DNA of 60,000 nucleotides, from assembly GCA_014529385.2 (NCBI GenBank), contig CM043944.1, positions 92,003,914 to 92,063,913 on the forward strand. Direction: 5' to 3'. A program made the position numbers and the translations under genes. Origin of the DNA: Adiantum capillus-veneris. Taxonomy: Eukaryota; Streptophyta; Polypodiopsida; Polypodiales; Pteridaceae. Positions 43,216 through 53,266 of this stretch are shown here, piece by piece. The notes under the pieces are model-generated. The model saw only the letters and a program-made list of their open reading frames with translations, had not been told where the DNA came from and made no database searches. The stretch's first letter is position 1; each line of letters starts with the position of its first letter.

Positions 43216-44422
43216 AAACTGTTAAAAGAATGTGAACCGTATTCTCTCATTGCAGGAACTCTCTATAGGATAGGGAAGGACAATATTCTTAGACGTTGTG
43301 CCTGTGAGGATGAGTATTTATACATACTACAAGAAGCCCACATGGGTATAGCCGGAGGACATTTCTCAGGGGAACTAACAGCTAGAAAGGTGTTACAATC
43401 AGGCTATTGGTGGCCTACTTTATTCAAGGATGCATCACTTTTTGCAAAAGGATGTGATGAATGCCAACGTTACAAGATCACACAACGAAAGGATACGATG
43501 CCTTTACATCCTGTTAGAGTGACTCAACCATTTGAAAAATGGAGTTTGGACTTCAATTAGTCCGGTAGATCGTAGCACTCAATCTCGATATATTATCGTT
43601 GCCACGACTATGTGACAAAGTGGGCGGAAGCCAAGGTGGCACGTAAGGCTGATGCAAGTCAACTACCAAGTTTCTCTTTGAGAACATTATTACAAGATTT
43701 GGTTGCCCCTTTTAGATTGTGAGTGACAATGGTACTCAGTTTATAAATGGAGTGATAAAAGAACTCACTACCAACTTCATGGTAGCTCACCATAAGTCCA
43801 CACCTTATTATCCACAAGCAAACGGCAGGGTTGAGAGCAACAACAAGAACTTAATCTCTATCTTGACCAAAACGGTGGAAGCTCATCGCACAGATTGGGA
43901 TTTAAAGCTGACTTCAACTTTATGGGCTTATCGTACTGTGTACAAAGTTTCCACTAACTGCACATCGTTTAAGATGGTGTATGGCCAAGAAGCGATTATG
44001 CCATGGGAGTTTGTCATTCCTAGTCTTCAAGAGTAGCTTCTCAAGAAGGTTGGGATGGTAACCCCTTAGTTGAGCGATTGTATATCCTTGAAAGGATAGA
44101 TGAAGAGAGGAAAGATAGAAGCAAGAAATGGTTTGATCGTCATCTAAAGAACAAAGATATCAATGTTGGTGATAAAGTCCTTATGTATGGAGTGCGTAAC
44201 GAAAAGAAAAAGTTGAAATATGCGGGAAAAGGACCATATAGAGTATGTGAAATCACCCCACAAGGAACCATTCGTGTGGAAACTCTAGATGGAGTTGAAA
44301 CCATTGGATTCCTCAATAGGAGTAAATTCAAAAGGTACTATGATCCTCTAAGCCGGGAAGAGCTACGTGCCATCCATAAAAAAAGGGCAGCCAAGGCACA
44401 AACAAAATTGAAGAAGATATAA
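43216..44422 (+). pseudogene. E5 integrase (broken)
   Basis: Zinc domain at about 43330-43480 (EAHMGIAGGHFSGELTARKV, CDECQRYKIT). Core: EKWSLDFN then a stop (43558-43560), DYVTKWAEAKVARKAD in another frame, SDNGTQFINGVI (about 43720-43755, second Asp), YPQANGRVESNNKN (Glu), LWAYRTVYKVSTNC. A C-terminal part lies at 44078-44422 (KWFDRHLKNKDINVGDKVLMYG, YAGKGPYRVCEI). At least four lesions separate the parts. Confidence 0.8.
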
Positions 44423-45213
44423 GCTCAAGTTGAGGCTAAAGAGCAACAACAACGCATACGATGCCAACGAGAGGCTAACCTTGGAGTTACACATGCATTC
44501 CACGTTGAAACAAAGGATGATTGGTTGGACTCTGACACACCTCTATGATACCCTTTTGAGCTAAATAGCACCTATGAAAAGTGCTATATAATGCCTTATT
44601 GGACACGAGTGTTAAATATAATATGTTGTCATATGGAGTTTGGTGTCAGTTAGGGAAGCCACCTCTATCTGAGAGTATTATCTAAGTCAAGGGTGTCAAC
44701 AAGAAAAAAACTGCGATTTTTGGTATTTGGCACACTTCTGTCAGTTATGACAATGGGGTTGTAGCTCAAGACTTTTTGGTCATGCCTGCTGGAAGTATGG
44801 AGGGCAACATAAACCTTGGATGCACGTGGATGTTGGCAACCAAATGCACTATTGATTGGGGTACTGGTAGTGTCACGACGCGACCACCAACTCATACCCC
44901 TATCCTTGAAGCAAAGTCACCTACATTGCAGACTCTAGCGAAGTTGCAGGATAGCAAAGATTTAAAAGTGGTTAACTCGTCCTTGTTGGCTGCCCATGAA
45001 CCTAGCACTTCAACCCTTGTAGTTGCGGTAAGCAGTAATATTGCAAGTACTCAACCTGCACAACCTAAGAGTACAAATCAATGGGTCCCCAAGGCCTTAC
45101 TTCCAGATACCTCAACCCTTCCATCCATTTCAAGAAAAACTTCTCATGGAAAACCAAGAGCGTGTCTAGGAGAGTCAAGACCAAATCACGATGGATTCCA
45201 AAACAACTATTAG
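44423..45213 (+). pseudogene. Second retropepsin-like domain downstream of E5 integrase
   Basis: After the integrase stop a frame runs on (EAKEQQQRIRCQREANLGV...) and after a one-base shift reads ALLDTSVKYNMLSYGVWCQLG (44593-44655). This is the layout of a retropepsin active site, hydrophobic-hydrophobic-Asp-Thr-x followed by N-hydrophobic-hydrophobic-S, with Ser where Gly is expected. It continues SESII, a TAA (44683-44685), VKGVNKKKTAIFG, DFLVMPAG, then NLGCTWMLATKCTIDWGTGSV (about 44812-44875), which corresponds to the LG-R-W...IDW block at the end of retropepsins. The element already has a protease before RT (39560-40640). The matching region of E7 is beyond the window end. Confidence 0.6.
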
Positions 45214-45476
45214 AAGCCCAAGCCTACTATGATGGAAATGATAAAATTCGGGTCTCTAAACATAAAATGTGTCTTTCCCTATCACCTACAAAACCATGTG
45301 AGTCAATCAGTGTAACTTCAAAGACAATGGAAGACCGTGGAAAGGGAAAGATTACAGAATGCTACACACCTATTCCAGAGCTAGTTTGGGTTCCAAGGCA
45401 AAACCAAATTATTCCACCTAGATCAAGAAGGGGGAGTCCCATGAAGCTTCTAGCTCCTCATGTAATGCAGCCATAG
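45081..45476 (+). pseudogene. Basic reading frame in the E5 3' region, unrecognised
   Basis: A 131-codon frame overlapping the end of the previous one, rich in Lys/Arg/Ser (KNFSWKTKSVSRRVKTKSRW, then EAQAYYDGNDKIRVSKHKM). It is probably a shifted continuation of the post-integrase reading frame. I recognise no family. Confidence 0.35.
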
Positions 45477-46029
45477 AGGTAAAATCTTCTCCATAGCCTC
45501 CACCTACAATAGTGGACCTCCAGGAAGCTACAAAGGAATCCACACCTCCCAGTATTCAAGAATCACCTATTGAACCACTTCAAGTTCGATCCTGGGAGAG
45601 TACCTTACCACCCTTGCAACTCGATGAGGCACCTAAGGTAATAGAAAACTAATGGAAAAAATCCTCACCTATTACCAACTGGAACAATTGGTTTCAAAGG
45701 GTGACGAGCACATTTCAAACAGTATGACCTACCCAAGGAAGGGGGGAGTCCTTCCTCACGTCAATATTTTGGATCCCCATCCTCTTAAATTTTCTTCCCT
45801 GACATCTGAACTCTGCAATTGAGGGAATGTATATACATAGCCTTATACTAGTTCTAGCAAACAAACAAAAAAAGAAAACAAATAGTAAAAGAGCAAGAGC
45901 GACTAGCAACGAGAGAGCACCCTATCAGATCCTACACATAAGTCCAAATTTACCATGTCACATCAAAAAGCACACAAAAACAACTCTTACGTTTTAAAGA
46001 CCTAACCAAATCTATCTGTATTCTCAAAG
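45477..46029 (+). other. E5 3' internal segment without clear frame
   Basis: Short Ser/Pro-rich frames only. No domain, repeat or promoter is recognised. Confidence 0.5.
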
Positions 46030-46386
46030 ATGGCTAGTTCACCAGAGGCATGCGCTTCTATCTTTGATGAAAGCTACCCTTTTTATTTTTCTCAAGTGTT
46101 TCACATCTGCTACCCTGTACTTTGCTCTTCTATCTTTGATGAAAGGTACCCTTTTTATTTTTCTCAAGTGTTTCACATCTGCTACCCTGTACTTTGCGCT
46201 TCTATCTTTGATGAAAGGTACCCTTTTTATTTTTCTCAAGTGTTTCACATCTGCTACCTTGTACTTTCTTTCAAATGGGATTTGGTAGAGAGACTTGTGC
46301 GTGAGAGAAATTTTAAGGAGTTAGAATGGCTGATACGTCTATGGATAACTAGCGATCCCTACCCAGTATCGATCCCTACCCAGTAG
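46030..46386 (+). CDS. E5 accessory frame with three 24-residue tandem repeats
   Basis: 118 codons from ATG 46030. A 72-bp unit is repeated three times (about 46055-46270), each coding for 24 residues of the type SIFDERYPFYFSQVF plus HICYPVLC. The copies are nearly identical and stay in frame. Each unit is aromatic and hydrophobic, but it has internal charges and no clear membrane helix. It is followed by FKWDLVERLVRERNFKELEWLIR and a stop. It lies between integrase and the 3' LTR, where some gypsy elements carry extra genes. Function unknown; chance expansion inside non-coding DNA is possible. Confidence 0.4.
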   Translation: MASSPEACASIFDESYPFYFSQVFHICYPVLCSSIFDERYPFYFSQVFHICYPVLCASIFDERYPFYFSQVFHICYLVLSFKWDLVERLVRERNFKELEWLIRLWITSDPYPVSIPTQ

Positions 46387-46400
46387 CGAATGTTTTTCCA

Positions 46401-46634
46401 GTGACACATGCTTATTCTTTTGCACAAGATGAGTATCCACGCATAGCGAGGTTCTTGATTAACACGCTTGCACAAGAGGATGATGAAGAAGAAATAATAG
46501 AGACCGAGGAAGACTATGGCCTCATGGAAAATGATTTCGTTTATCTAGATGATGAGGATAGAGGCCTAGCCTTAGGGATGCCACCCAGTTTAATATCCTC
46601 TTTCCTTGATTCTAAAAGGGACGAAGATAGGTAG
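46401..46634 (+). CDS. E5 accessory acidic frame, unrecognised
   Basis: 77 codons starting MTHAYSFAQDEYPRIARFL, with an acidic middle (EDDEEEIIETEEDYG) and end (DSKRDEDR). It follows the repeat frame by 14 bases and could be its continuation in another frame. No family is recognised. 46635-46950 to its right shows no frame or feature. Confidence 0.35.
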   Translation: MTHAYSFAQDEYPRIARFLINTLAQEDDEEEIIETEEDYGLMENDFVYLDDEDRGLALGMPPSLISSFLDSKRDEDR

Positions 46635-46950
46635 GTTAGGGGTTTGGATTGTGTTTTGAGTTTGTCTTAGTCATAGCTAACTAATTGATAAGCTCACCCA
46701 TAAGCCCAAAACTCTCGATTAATTAATTTCATCAAAGTGCAATTTATTTGTTCTTAATGGCAGTCTAGCATTTCATAAATCTTGCATTTACTCATTTCCA
46801 CATGTATTTTACATTCCTCTCATGATTTATTTCTATATAATTCCAGTTGCATAAAACAGTGACTTTGCCTTGCAGATTCAAATCCAGATGCTCTACAACA
46901 TGGACAAAACGGGCTTTCTCTCACTAGCTTCCGAGGGTGGAATCTACATC

Positions 46951-46963
46951 AGGAAGGGGGGCA
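46951..46963 (+). other. E5 polypurine tract
   Basis: AGGAAGGGGGGCA immediately before the 3' LTR start TGTTACC. Confidence 0.8.
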
Positions 46964-47307
46964 TGTTACCACCAAGCAATCACCACCAGCAAGCGACCAC
47001 CTTTTATGTAGCCATGGGTCGGGCTTGTCGGACCCGCTAGTAGTGTATTATGTTTTTGGCCGGGCTTGTCGGTCAAGCAGGAATGGTTAAGAGTGATCGC
47101 CAATGAGAGGTGCACTCTAAAACTGGAACCTATAAAGTTTGGGTAAGATTGGCTAAGTGTGGGCGCCCAAATGTGAACGAGCAAGCCCATATAAAAGTCA
47201 ATCTAAACCTAAAATACCTCATTCTCTCATTTGTGCAATGCAAGAAGAGTGCTCTTGCTCCATCTCCTTCTCCGTCTCCTTTGTGTACTAGTGTGTGTGT
47301 GTGTGCG

Positions 47308-47384
<77 letters not shown>

Positions 47385-47616
47385 TCGAGCATTGCTGGGG
47401 CACGACAGCGGCGAGGCGGTTGAGCGTGACACAGCGGCAGCTCCTTCTTCTTCGTGGCGAGGAATCCCCCATGACAACAAGCGTAGAGCGATGAGTGACA
47501 CACAATTGTCATCTTTGAGCTTACTAGTTTAGGCTAGTTGCATGCTTGGAGCCATATGTGGCTCGCACACAGTGTAGGCAAGGCCCTTGCTTTGATACGT
47601 GCAGCAAAAGCCCACA
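46964..47616 (+). repeat. E5 3' LTR
   Basis: 653 bp, with TATAAAA at 47190-47196 and a GA tract at 47311-47381 (71 bp, against 33 bp in the 5' LTR). It ends GCCCACA and is followed by the ATAAT duplication. Confidence 0.9.
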
Positions 47617-48270
47617 ATAATATGCCGAGATATTTCTCAAATTAATTTTTGACCTATCGAAGGGAGGACTGCACGGTGGAGTGAATCCCCCCTCCCCTCC
47701 CCAAAGAACAAGATGATCATGGGCTTTTGATATGATTTACTTGTGTCTAGGTTCAATTAGGTTCTTGGCTAGGGATTTCACTTCAAAAGATGATCTTTGT
47801 ATCATTATAGATAATGGTGCTCAATATGCTTTAAAAGGGAGAAGCAGTAGGATGATATCAATGTAAGTAGGATGATATCAATGTAAGTTTTGGTCCTCAT
47901 TCATTAAGGCGTCATGTAGCCACCTATGTTATTATTTAATCATGGTGTTTCACGACTATCAAAGTGTATTTTTTTGTCCATAATATTGGAAAATTTTTGA
48001 GTGTGAATGATCTCTGGAGATCTTTTGATGTTCCGATAGCTACTCTCTTACATTCTTTTCTAACCATTTCATCTATATAAGTGATAATGAGCCATCACAT
48101 GGATTGAGCTCTCGTTGTATCTGTCTTTATTAGCTCTCTATTTAGCACATTCTTTTTGAGATCAGTCAATGTATCCTAGTTGCAACTTGAGCACTTGCAT
48201 TGGTAGTGCAATCCAGCTCTGATGTGAGCAAAGGTTTGGGCCATGGCTTGCCAAATGCTTTTTTTCTACC
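47617..48270 (+). repeat. Rep copy B, right piece
   Basis: Resumes the repeat interrupted by E5 and is collinear with 22275-23290 of copy A, less the 350-bp segment. A 21-bp word is doubled at about 47850-47890 (AGTAGGATGATATCAATGTA twice). Confidence 0.7.
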
Positions 48271-48825
48271 CAAAGAAAAAGGGCACATCTACAAATTTCC
48301 AAGGCTTGGACAATTTCTAGCTACTTACCTCAAGCTTCATGCGACAAGAGTCAGAGAAGCTCATCGATGAGAAGGTATGGCAAAGACAGATCCTAGATTG
48401 TTACAAGCGATTAAAGGCAACCACTCAATTTTCATTTATCTCCATAACTTTTTACTTTGCATAGCATGAATGAATCAATAAAAATTCCCATTAAATTTTT
48501 CCATTTATCTTGTACATCTGGCATATGGATTGGGTTTAAACACTACCCATGCCTTTCACATGTGGTAAGACTTCCCTTTACATTGTCCCTTTACATTTAG
48601 AATCGCTCCTAGACGTTACTCATAGGTTAGGGAGGATATATATATATATATATATATTTGGCACCTGAAAATCCTCACCACAGCCGTGGAATATTATCTA
48701 GTCCCTTTAGTTAAGCTTAAATGTCATGTGGCATTGAACCTCCGAATCAAATACACATGCCTTGGAGTCAGTCTAGTAATGGTTAAAATAAGTCTCTCAC
48801 TTTACTTTCTGTAGGGAACTCTATA
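48271..48825. other. AT-rich DNA with (TA)n at 48636-48657
   Basis: No gene or mobile-element feature is recognised apart from the 22-bp TA tract. Confidence 0.5.
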
Positions 48826-49290
48826 GCAAGAAGCATACAACCCCGTAAGCGTGTGTCGGATGCTATTGACTTAGGAGACAATTGTGAGATTTTCAACGAA
48901 GAAGATGTCCCTAAGAATAAACAAAGCGAGAAAATGGCTTCCACTAAACCAACACAAGTGGGAACGGCTGCTGCAACACCACTTTCAGCCATAGAAGACA
49001 TGCTTAAAAGGATGAACGACATGATGAACAACATGCAAAAAGCACCTATGAGAGGACCAGGACAAGGGATACCTCCATAGGGATAGCCAATTAGGCCACA
49101 AAAATGGTATGCAATCGAGGGTAAATGGACCAACCATGAGACCCACGAGTGCTACTTCAGACCAAAGTATGATGGGAATGTTCAGTACGTGCCCATGCAG
49201 CCACAAGGACAACCCATGTACAGATATCAGCCTAATATGGCCGAAGCTCAAAGACCACCAATGGGTATGCAAAACATAATACCATCTCTA
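48826..49290 (+). pseudogene. Retroelement Gag-like fragment
   Basis: A frame GNSIARSIQPRKRVSDAIDLGDNCEIFNEEDV runs to GPGQGIPP, has stops at 49078-49080 and 49084-49086, then continues QKWYAIEGKWTNHETHECYFRPKYDGN. The last block (W-x-x-x-x-x-x-W-x-x-H-x-x-x-E-C) resembles the end of gag proteins of some gypsy/DIRS-type elements, which is a weak match. No LTRs or pol flank it, so it is an isolated piece. 49291-49752 shows nothing further. Confidence 0.4.
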
Positions 49291-49751
49291 CCATCTCTAC
49301 CAAAGGTCTCTTCACCCCCATACATATCTTGCTTACTAACTGCTTTGGTAAAATGTCCACGCTACTAGGACAATGTCCATCCTTCAAGAAGCTCTCCACA
49401 TCACAAATCTCTCCACATCATGAAGGGACTCTCTTCTAGCATATAATGAAGGATTTGTTGAATACTGTCAAAAAAACATAGAGAAAATCTCAAAAAACAC
49501 TTCAAAGAAGTGAGGGACAAACCATGATGTACAAAATGAATCATATTTTTTGGTTTAGCTTCAATGAAATTTGTTTTTTGGAGGTCTCATCACCAAAGCA
49601 TGCAAGGACTAGTTGTGAGAGTAAGTAGACAAAGGCCCTATATGCTTGCACTCTTTGTGTTTTTAGCAGCCTCGAGGAATATTATCTTAGTAGTTAGTGT
49701 TTCTTTTTTAAGGTAGATTAGACAATGGAATTAACAAAGTCAAGCTTACAT

Positions 49752-49752
<1 letters not shown>

Positions 49753-49823
<71 letters not shown>
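49753..49823. repeat. (GA)n microsatellite, 71 bp
   Basis: About 35 uninterrupted GA units. Confidence 0.95.
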
Positions 49824-49825
<2 letters not shown>

Positions 49826-50039
49826 TTACACGTGTGTGGTTGTAGGGAGAGAGGAATAAATAGTGGTCAACCATTAAGTTTCAGTGCCATGGCAAGTAGC
49901 CCAATTGTGCCTTATTGAGCTTGAAATCCTACCATATCATGTGTTTTGAGGGAGCTAAAGAAATGAAAATCCCTTTCATTTGAGATCCGTCCTCTATAAC
50001 ACGCATGTCAGGTACATTATGAAAAGAAATTTGGCAGTT

Positions 50040-50400
50040 TTAGCTATCAAAAGAGATATTGAGAGGATAGCACAGAGGGAAGAGGGAAAGGGGGAAGAGT
50101 AGAGGAGAGGGAAGAGAGAGGGGGGGGAAAAAAGAGAAGATATAAAGAGGGAAGGAAAGGGAGAGGGAGAGAAAAAGAGAGATAACGGGGAGAGAGGGTA
50201 TGCAAGGATAGAGGGATCTGAGAAGCTAGACACAAGAGAGGGAGACAAAGAGAGAGGAAACCTTGGTGACAAGAGAAGGATAGAGAGCGAAGAAGGAGAG
50301 AACGAGAGAGATCATGAGGGAGAGGTAGAGCGATAGATAAAATGGGAGGAAGCAAAGAGGGGCATATAGAGAAAGATGAGAGAGGTAGGTAGAGATATTT
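50040..50400 (+). repeat. Imperfect polypurine tract of about 360 bp
   Basis: GAGA, GGGAGA, GGAAG and G-run units with few pyrimidines, including an eight-G run near 50120. It is likely an expanded and degenerate GA microsatellite. Open frames through it are low-complexity artefacts. Confidence 0.8.
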
Positions 50401-50540
50401 AAAAAGGTGTAGTCCTTTCATGTACATGATTGATAGAGAGAGGACAATTTAGGAACTTTTGGCAACGGACTATTCAAGAGAGGAAGTTGAAGAAACTATC
50501 GTATATTCATCTTCCCTAATGTTTGAAGTAGTTTGTGTAT

Positions 50541-50842
50541 TGTTAACCCTCACGGCTCACGGACACCCCATCACCTACGACGGACGTGTATTATGTATTT
50601 GGTAGAGTCAGGTACCGGGCTTGTCGGACCAATAGGGAAAGGGTAAGAGTGATCGCCGATGAGAGGCGCACTCTAACTGGGACATTCAAGGGATTAGTTG
50701 GCTAAGCATGGGCGCCCAAGTGTGAATGGGGTAAGCTCATATAAAAGCCAACTAAACCTAAAATTCACTTATTCTCTCATTTGTGCAATAGAAGAGTGCT
50801 CTTGCTCCATCTCCATCTCCATCTTCTTCTTCTTCACCTCCT

Positions 50843-50923
<81 letters not shown>

Positions 50924-51140
50924 ATCGAGCATTGCAACGACGGCACGGCGGCGGCGAAGCGGCAGCCCCTTCTTCTTCGCGACGAGGAATCCTCCACGAA
51001 GCAAGCGTAGAGCGGTGAGTGACACACCATCGCTTTCTTTGAGCTTACTAGTTAAGCTAGTTGTGTGCTTGGAGCCGTCTGTGGCTCGCACACAGTGTTA
51101 GGCAAGTCCCTTGCTTCGACAGTGCGGCAAGGAGCGCACA
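50541..51140 (+). repeat. E7 5' LTR
   Basis: 600 bp, TGTTAACCC...GCGCACA. TATAAAA is at 50740-50746 and the GA tract at 50852-50919 (68 bp), in the same position as in the E5 LTRs. The first 100 bp differ strongly from E5. Confidence 0.9.
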
Positions 51141-51144
51141 TTTT

Positions 51145-51162
51145 TGGCGCCGTTGCCGGGGA
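51145..51162 (+). other. E7 primer-binding site (tRNA-Asp type)
   Basis: TGGCGCCGTTGCCGGGGA, four bases after the LTR. The leader 51163-51939 holds repeated TTAGTTCTGTAAGGTT words (about 51364-51400) and a short CCCAAG block near 51600, with no gene. Confidence 0.85.
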
Positions 51163-51939
51163 AATGCCCTACACTAAGCTCGGTTAAGCACCTTACGCTT
51201 TCTTGTGATGCAATTTCAATTGAAGGATTTGTGAAGAAGGAAGGTGTGTGGTTGTGTGGAGAAGATTTTTGTTACACTGTACTGTCTTTTTTGTTTTCTG
51301 TAAGAAGGAGTTACAATTTTTTTGCAATGTATTGTTAGAATTAAGGTATTAGCTATGGAATGTTAGTTCTGTAAGGTTCAATGTTAGTTCTGTAAGGTTA
51401 GTTTTGTAGATCTGTTAGCTACTGTAGTACTGTGTAAACAGTGTTAGAGTGTGTGTGGGAGTATCTCTATTAGCTATAAGTAGATAAGTTAGGTGTAGGT
51501 TAAGTGTGTGTGTGCCCGGCGCGGCCGCGGCAACTTTTTCAAAAAAAAAAACTTTAAAAAAAAATTATTTTAAAAAGAAGGATCGGGCTGGGGATCGTTC
51601 CCCAAGCCCAAGCTCAAACCCAGACCTCAGTCCTCAGTTTTAAAATATAGTTTATACACCTTTTTATATTTAAAAACTATTTTTAGGATTTCGAGGACTA
51701 TAAAGATTATTTTTAGGATTTCGAGGGCTTCACGTAGCCGAATAGGGAGCTGTAAAGCACGGCACATTCCTTTAGCCAAAACGCTCGTCTTGAGCTATTA
51801 CACACCATATTTTGTGGCTTGGTTACAAAAAATAACCAAGAATAACGAAAAACTTGGGTTATAAACACCTTAAAAAAAAAAAAACTAAGTGAGCGGCCTT
51901 CACGGGCACTCACCAACGCGTTTAGAGTGTGGAGGTCAC

Positions 51940-53233
51940 ATGTACCTACGCTCTGGATGAGTGTTAGAGCACGAGTATATTGGAAGTGCCTCCATTTACG
52001 TGGGCACCCATGATTCCTCCACCCTAGGTTTTGGACCTTCGGCCGGGACTCAAGGTAGCGCGAACCAAGATCCTCATATCGCGTCTAGTGATTCTTCCTC
52101 TGACTACGAAGTCATGGAGGGGTATCCTACACCAAACCCTGATATTTCAAGTCAAGACATGCATGCCATGGGCCCACGGCCCGGGTCCAGCGTGTTCAGC
52201 CGCTTAAGAGTGACCCTTAGTAGAGCTACTCGCTCCGAACATGCGGTTAATGAAATAAATGAAGGGAGTGGGGAAGTAAATTCGTCATTCATGCCTAAAA
52301 TAGACCCTATGCTTCTTGAGAGTGTGCATGTGAATGCTCCATCCACTGCGCCTCTTGATCCTTTAGGACTATCTCCCTCTGAGGTTCTACTACCCGATGG
52401 TAGGAATCTTGCCGAAGTGCAAGAGATTGAACGCTATATGCAAGCAACAAGGGAGAGGGAAATTGAGAACCTACGAAGGCTAGAACAAAGTCGAGCCCTG
52501 AAAGCAAAGGCTCCTATGACAACAATCATGCCAGCCAAGAAACCGAGTGCTCCCAAGGTAGCAGTCACGGAGGGGCAAGCGATGGGGAGCAATAATGCTT
52601 CCACCTTGAGGGAAACCTCCAGCACGCCAGGCCTAGATGGGATATTCCTAAACGAAAATTGGGAGTATGACCTACAAGCAGAAGCTTTAACTCATCGGTA
52701 CACAGGACACACCTATCATGTGGGTTGGTTAGATTTTCTACAATCCACATCGGGTGCTACTAGCATAGATGAGCAATAACAGAAAGTCTGTGATGTCCTC
52801 CATAGGATTGTTGAGTTAGAAAGACAGAACACAGGGATCAACATGCCTTCAATAGGCCTAATGATTCTTGGATACGGGAAATGCCAACCAACCAACCCTA
52901 TCGCAAATGGAGACTCCCTCAATGAGCCCCATTGATCCTCCATATGTTGTTTCGCCAGGAGCCTCAGTACAATCTGAGCCCACAAGTGGCAGCTTTACCT
53001 TCCTAGATCTAGCTCATCTTTCTCTTAATGACACTACGACTACCATGCATATCCCAGTGGTGAGCATGACAAGAAGTACACCATGGAGTTCATTTGTTAA
53101 TACTGCGCCGATGCCTAGTAGCACAGTTCCCCCAACTATACCTACATGTATGTATCAATCATGTGCACCTGTCGTACCTCAGCCTCATGTAGCTCTTACA
53201 CCTCCGATTATTCCAAGAGCTTACAATCCATAA
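51940..53233 (+). pseudogene. E7 Gag N-terminal region
   Basis: Aligns with E5 27132-28436. ATG 51940 is followed by a TGA at 51958-51960 (CGT in E5), then the open frame 51961-52779 with SSDSSSDYEVMEGYPTPNP, a helical EIERYMQATREREIENLRRLEQ and NENWEYDLQAEALTHRYTGHTYHVGWLDFL. TAA at 52777-52779 corresponds to CAA in E5. A two-base deletion near 52865 moves the frame, and 52868-53233 carries a Ser/Pro/Thr-rich part up to TAA 53231-53233, which is shared with E5. No known domain is recognised; the N-terminal extension is a family trait. Confidence 0.75.
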
Positions 53234-53266
53234 TGGCATTATCCAAGCTCTTATACAAGTGGAGCC

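Larger units (their letters stand above)
25445..47616 (+). mobile_element. E5: 22-kb Ty3/gypsy element (OTA-like) with nested insertions
   Basis: Two LTRs beginning TGTTACCACC and ending GCCCACA (25445-26080 and 46964-47616), with ATAAT on both outer sides (25440-25444 and 47617-47621). A tRNA-Asp type primer-binding site and RT-RNase H-integrase order without an evident chromodomain suggest the non-chromoviral OTA branch (Athila/Tat and relatives). Subtracting E6 (28471-37163) and the solo-LTR-like insert (37221-37733) leaves about 13 kb. Pol is broken in many places. E7 at 50541 is a better kept relative. Confidence 0.9.

Noticed and set aside
49994-50427. Minus-strand frames rich in Ser, Leu, Pro and Phe that look like membrane proteins
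   Set aside because: They are translations of the pyrimidine strand of the purine tract. Composition alone creates the hydrophobic look.
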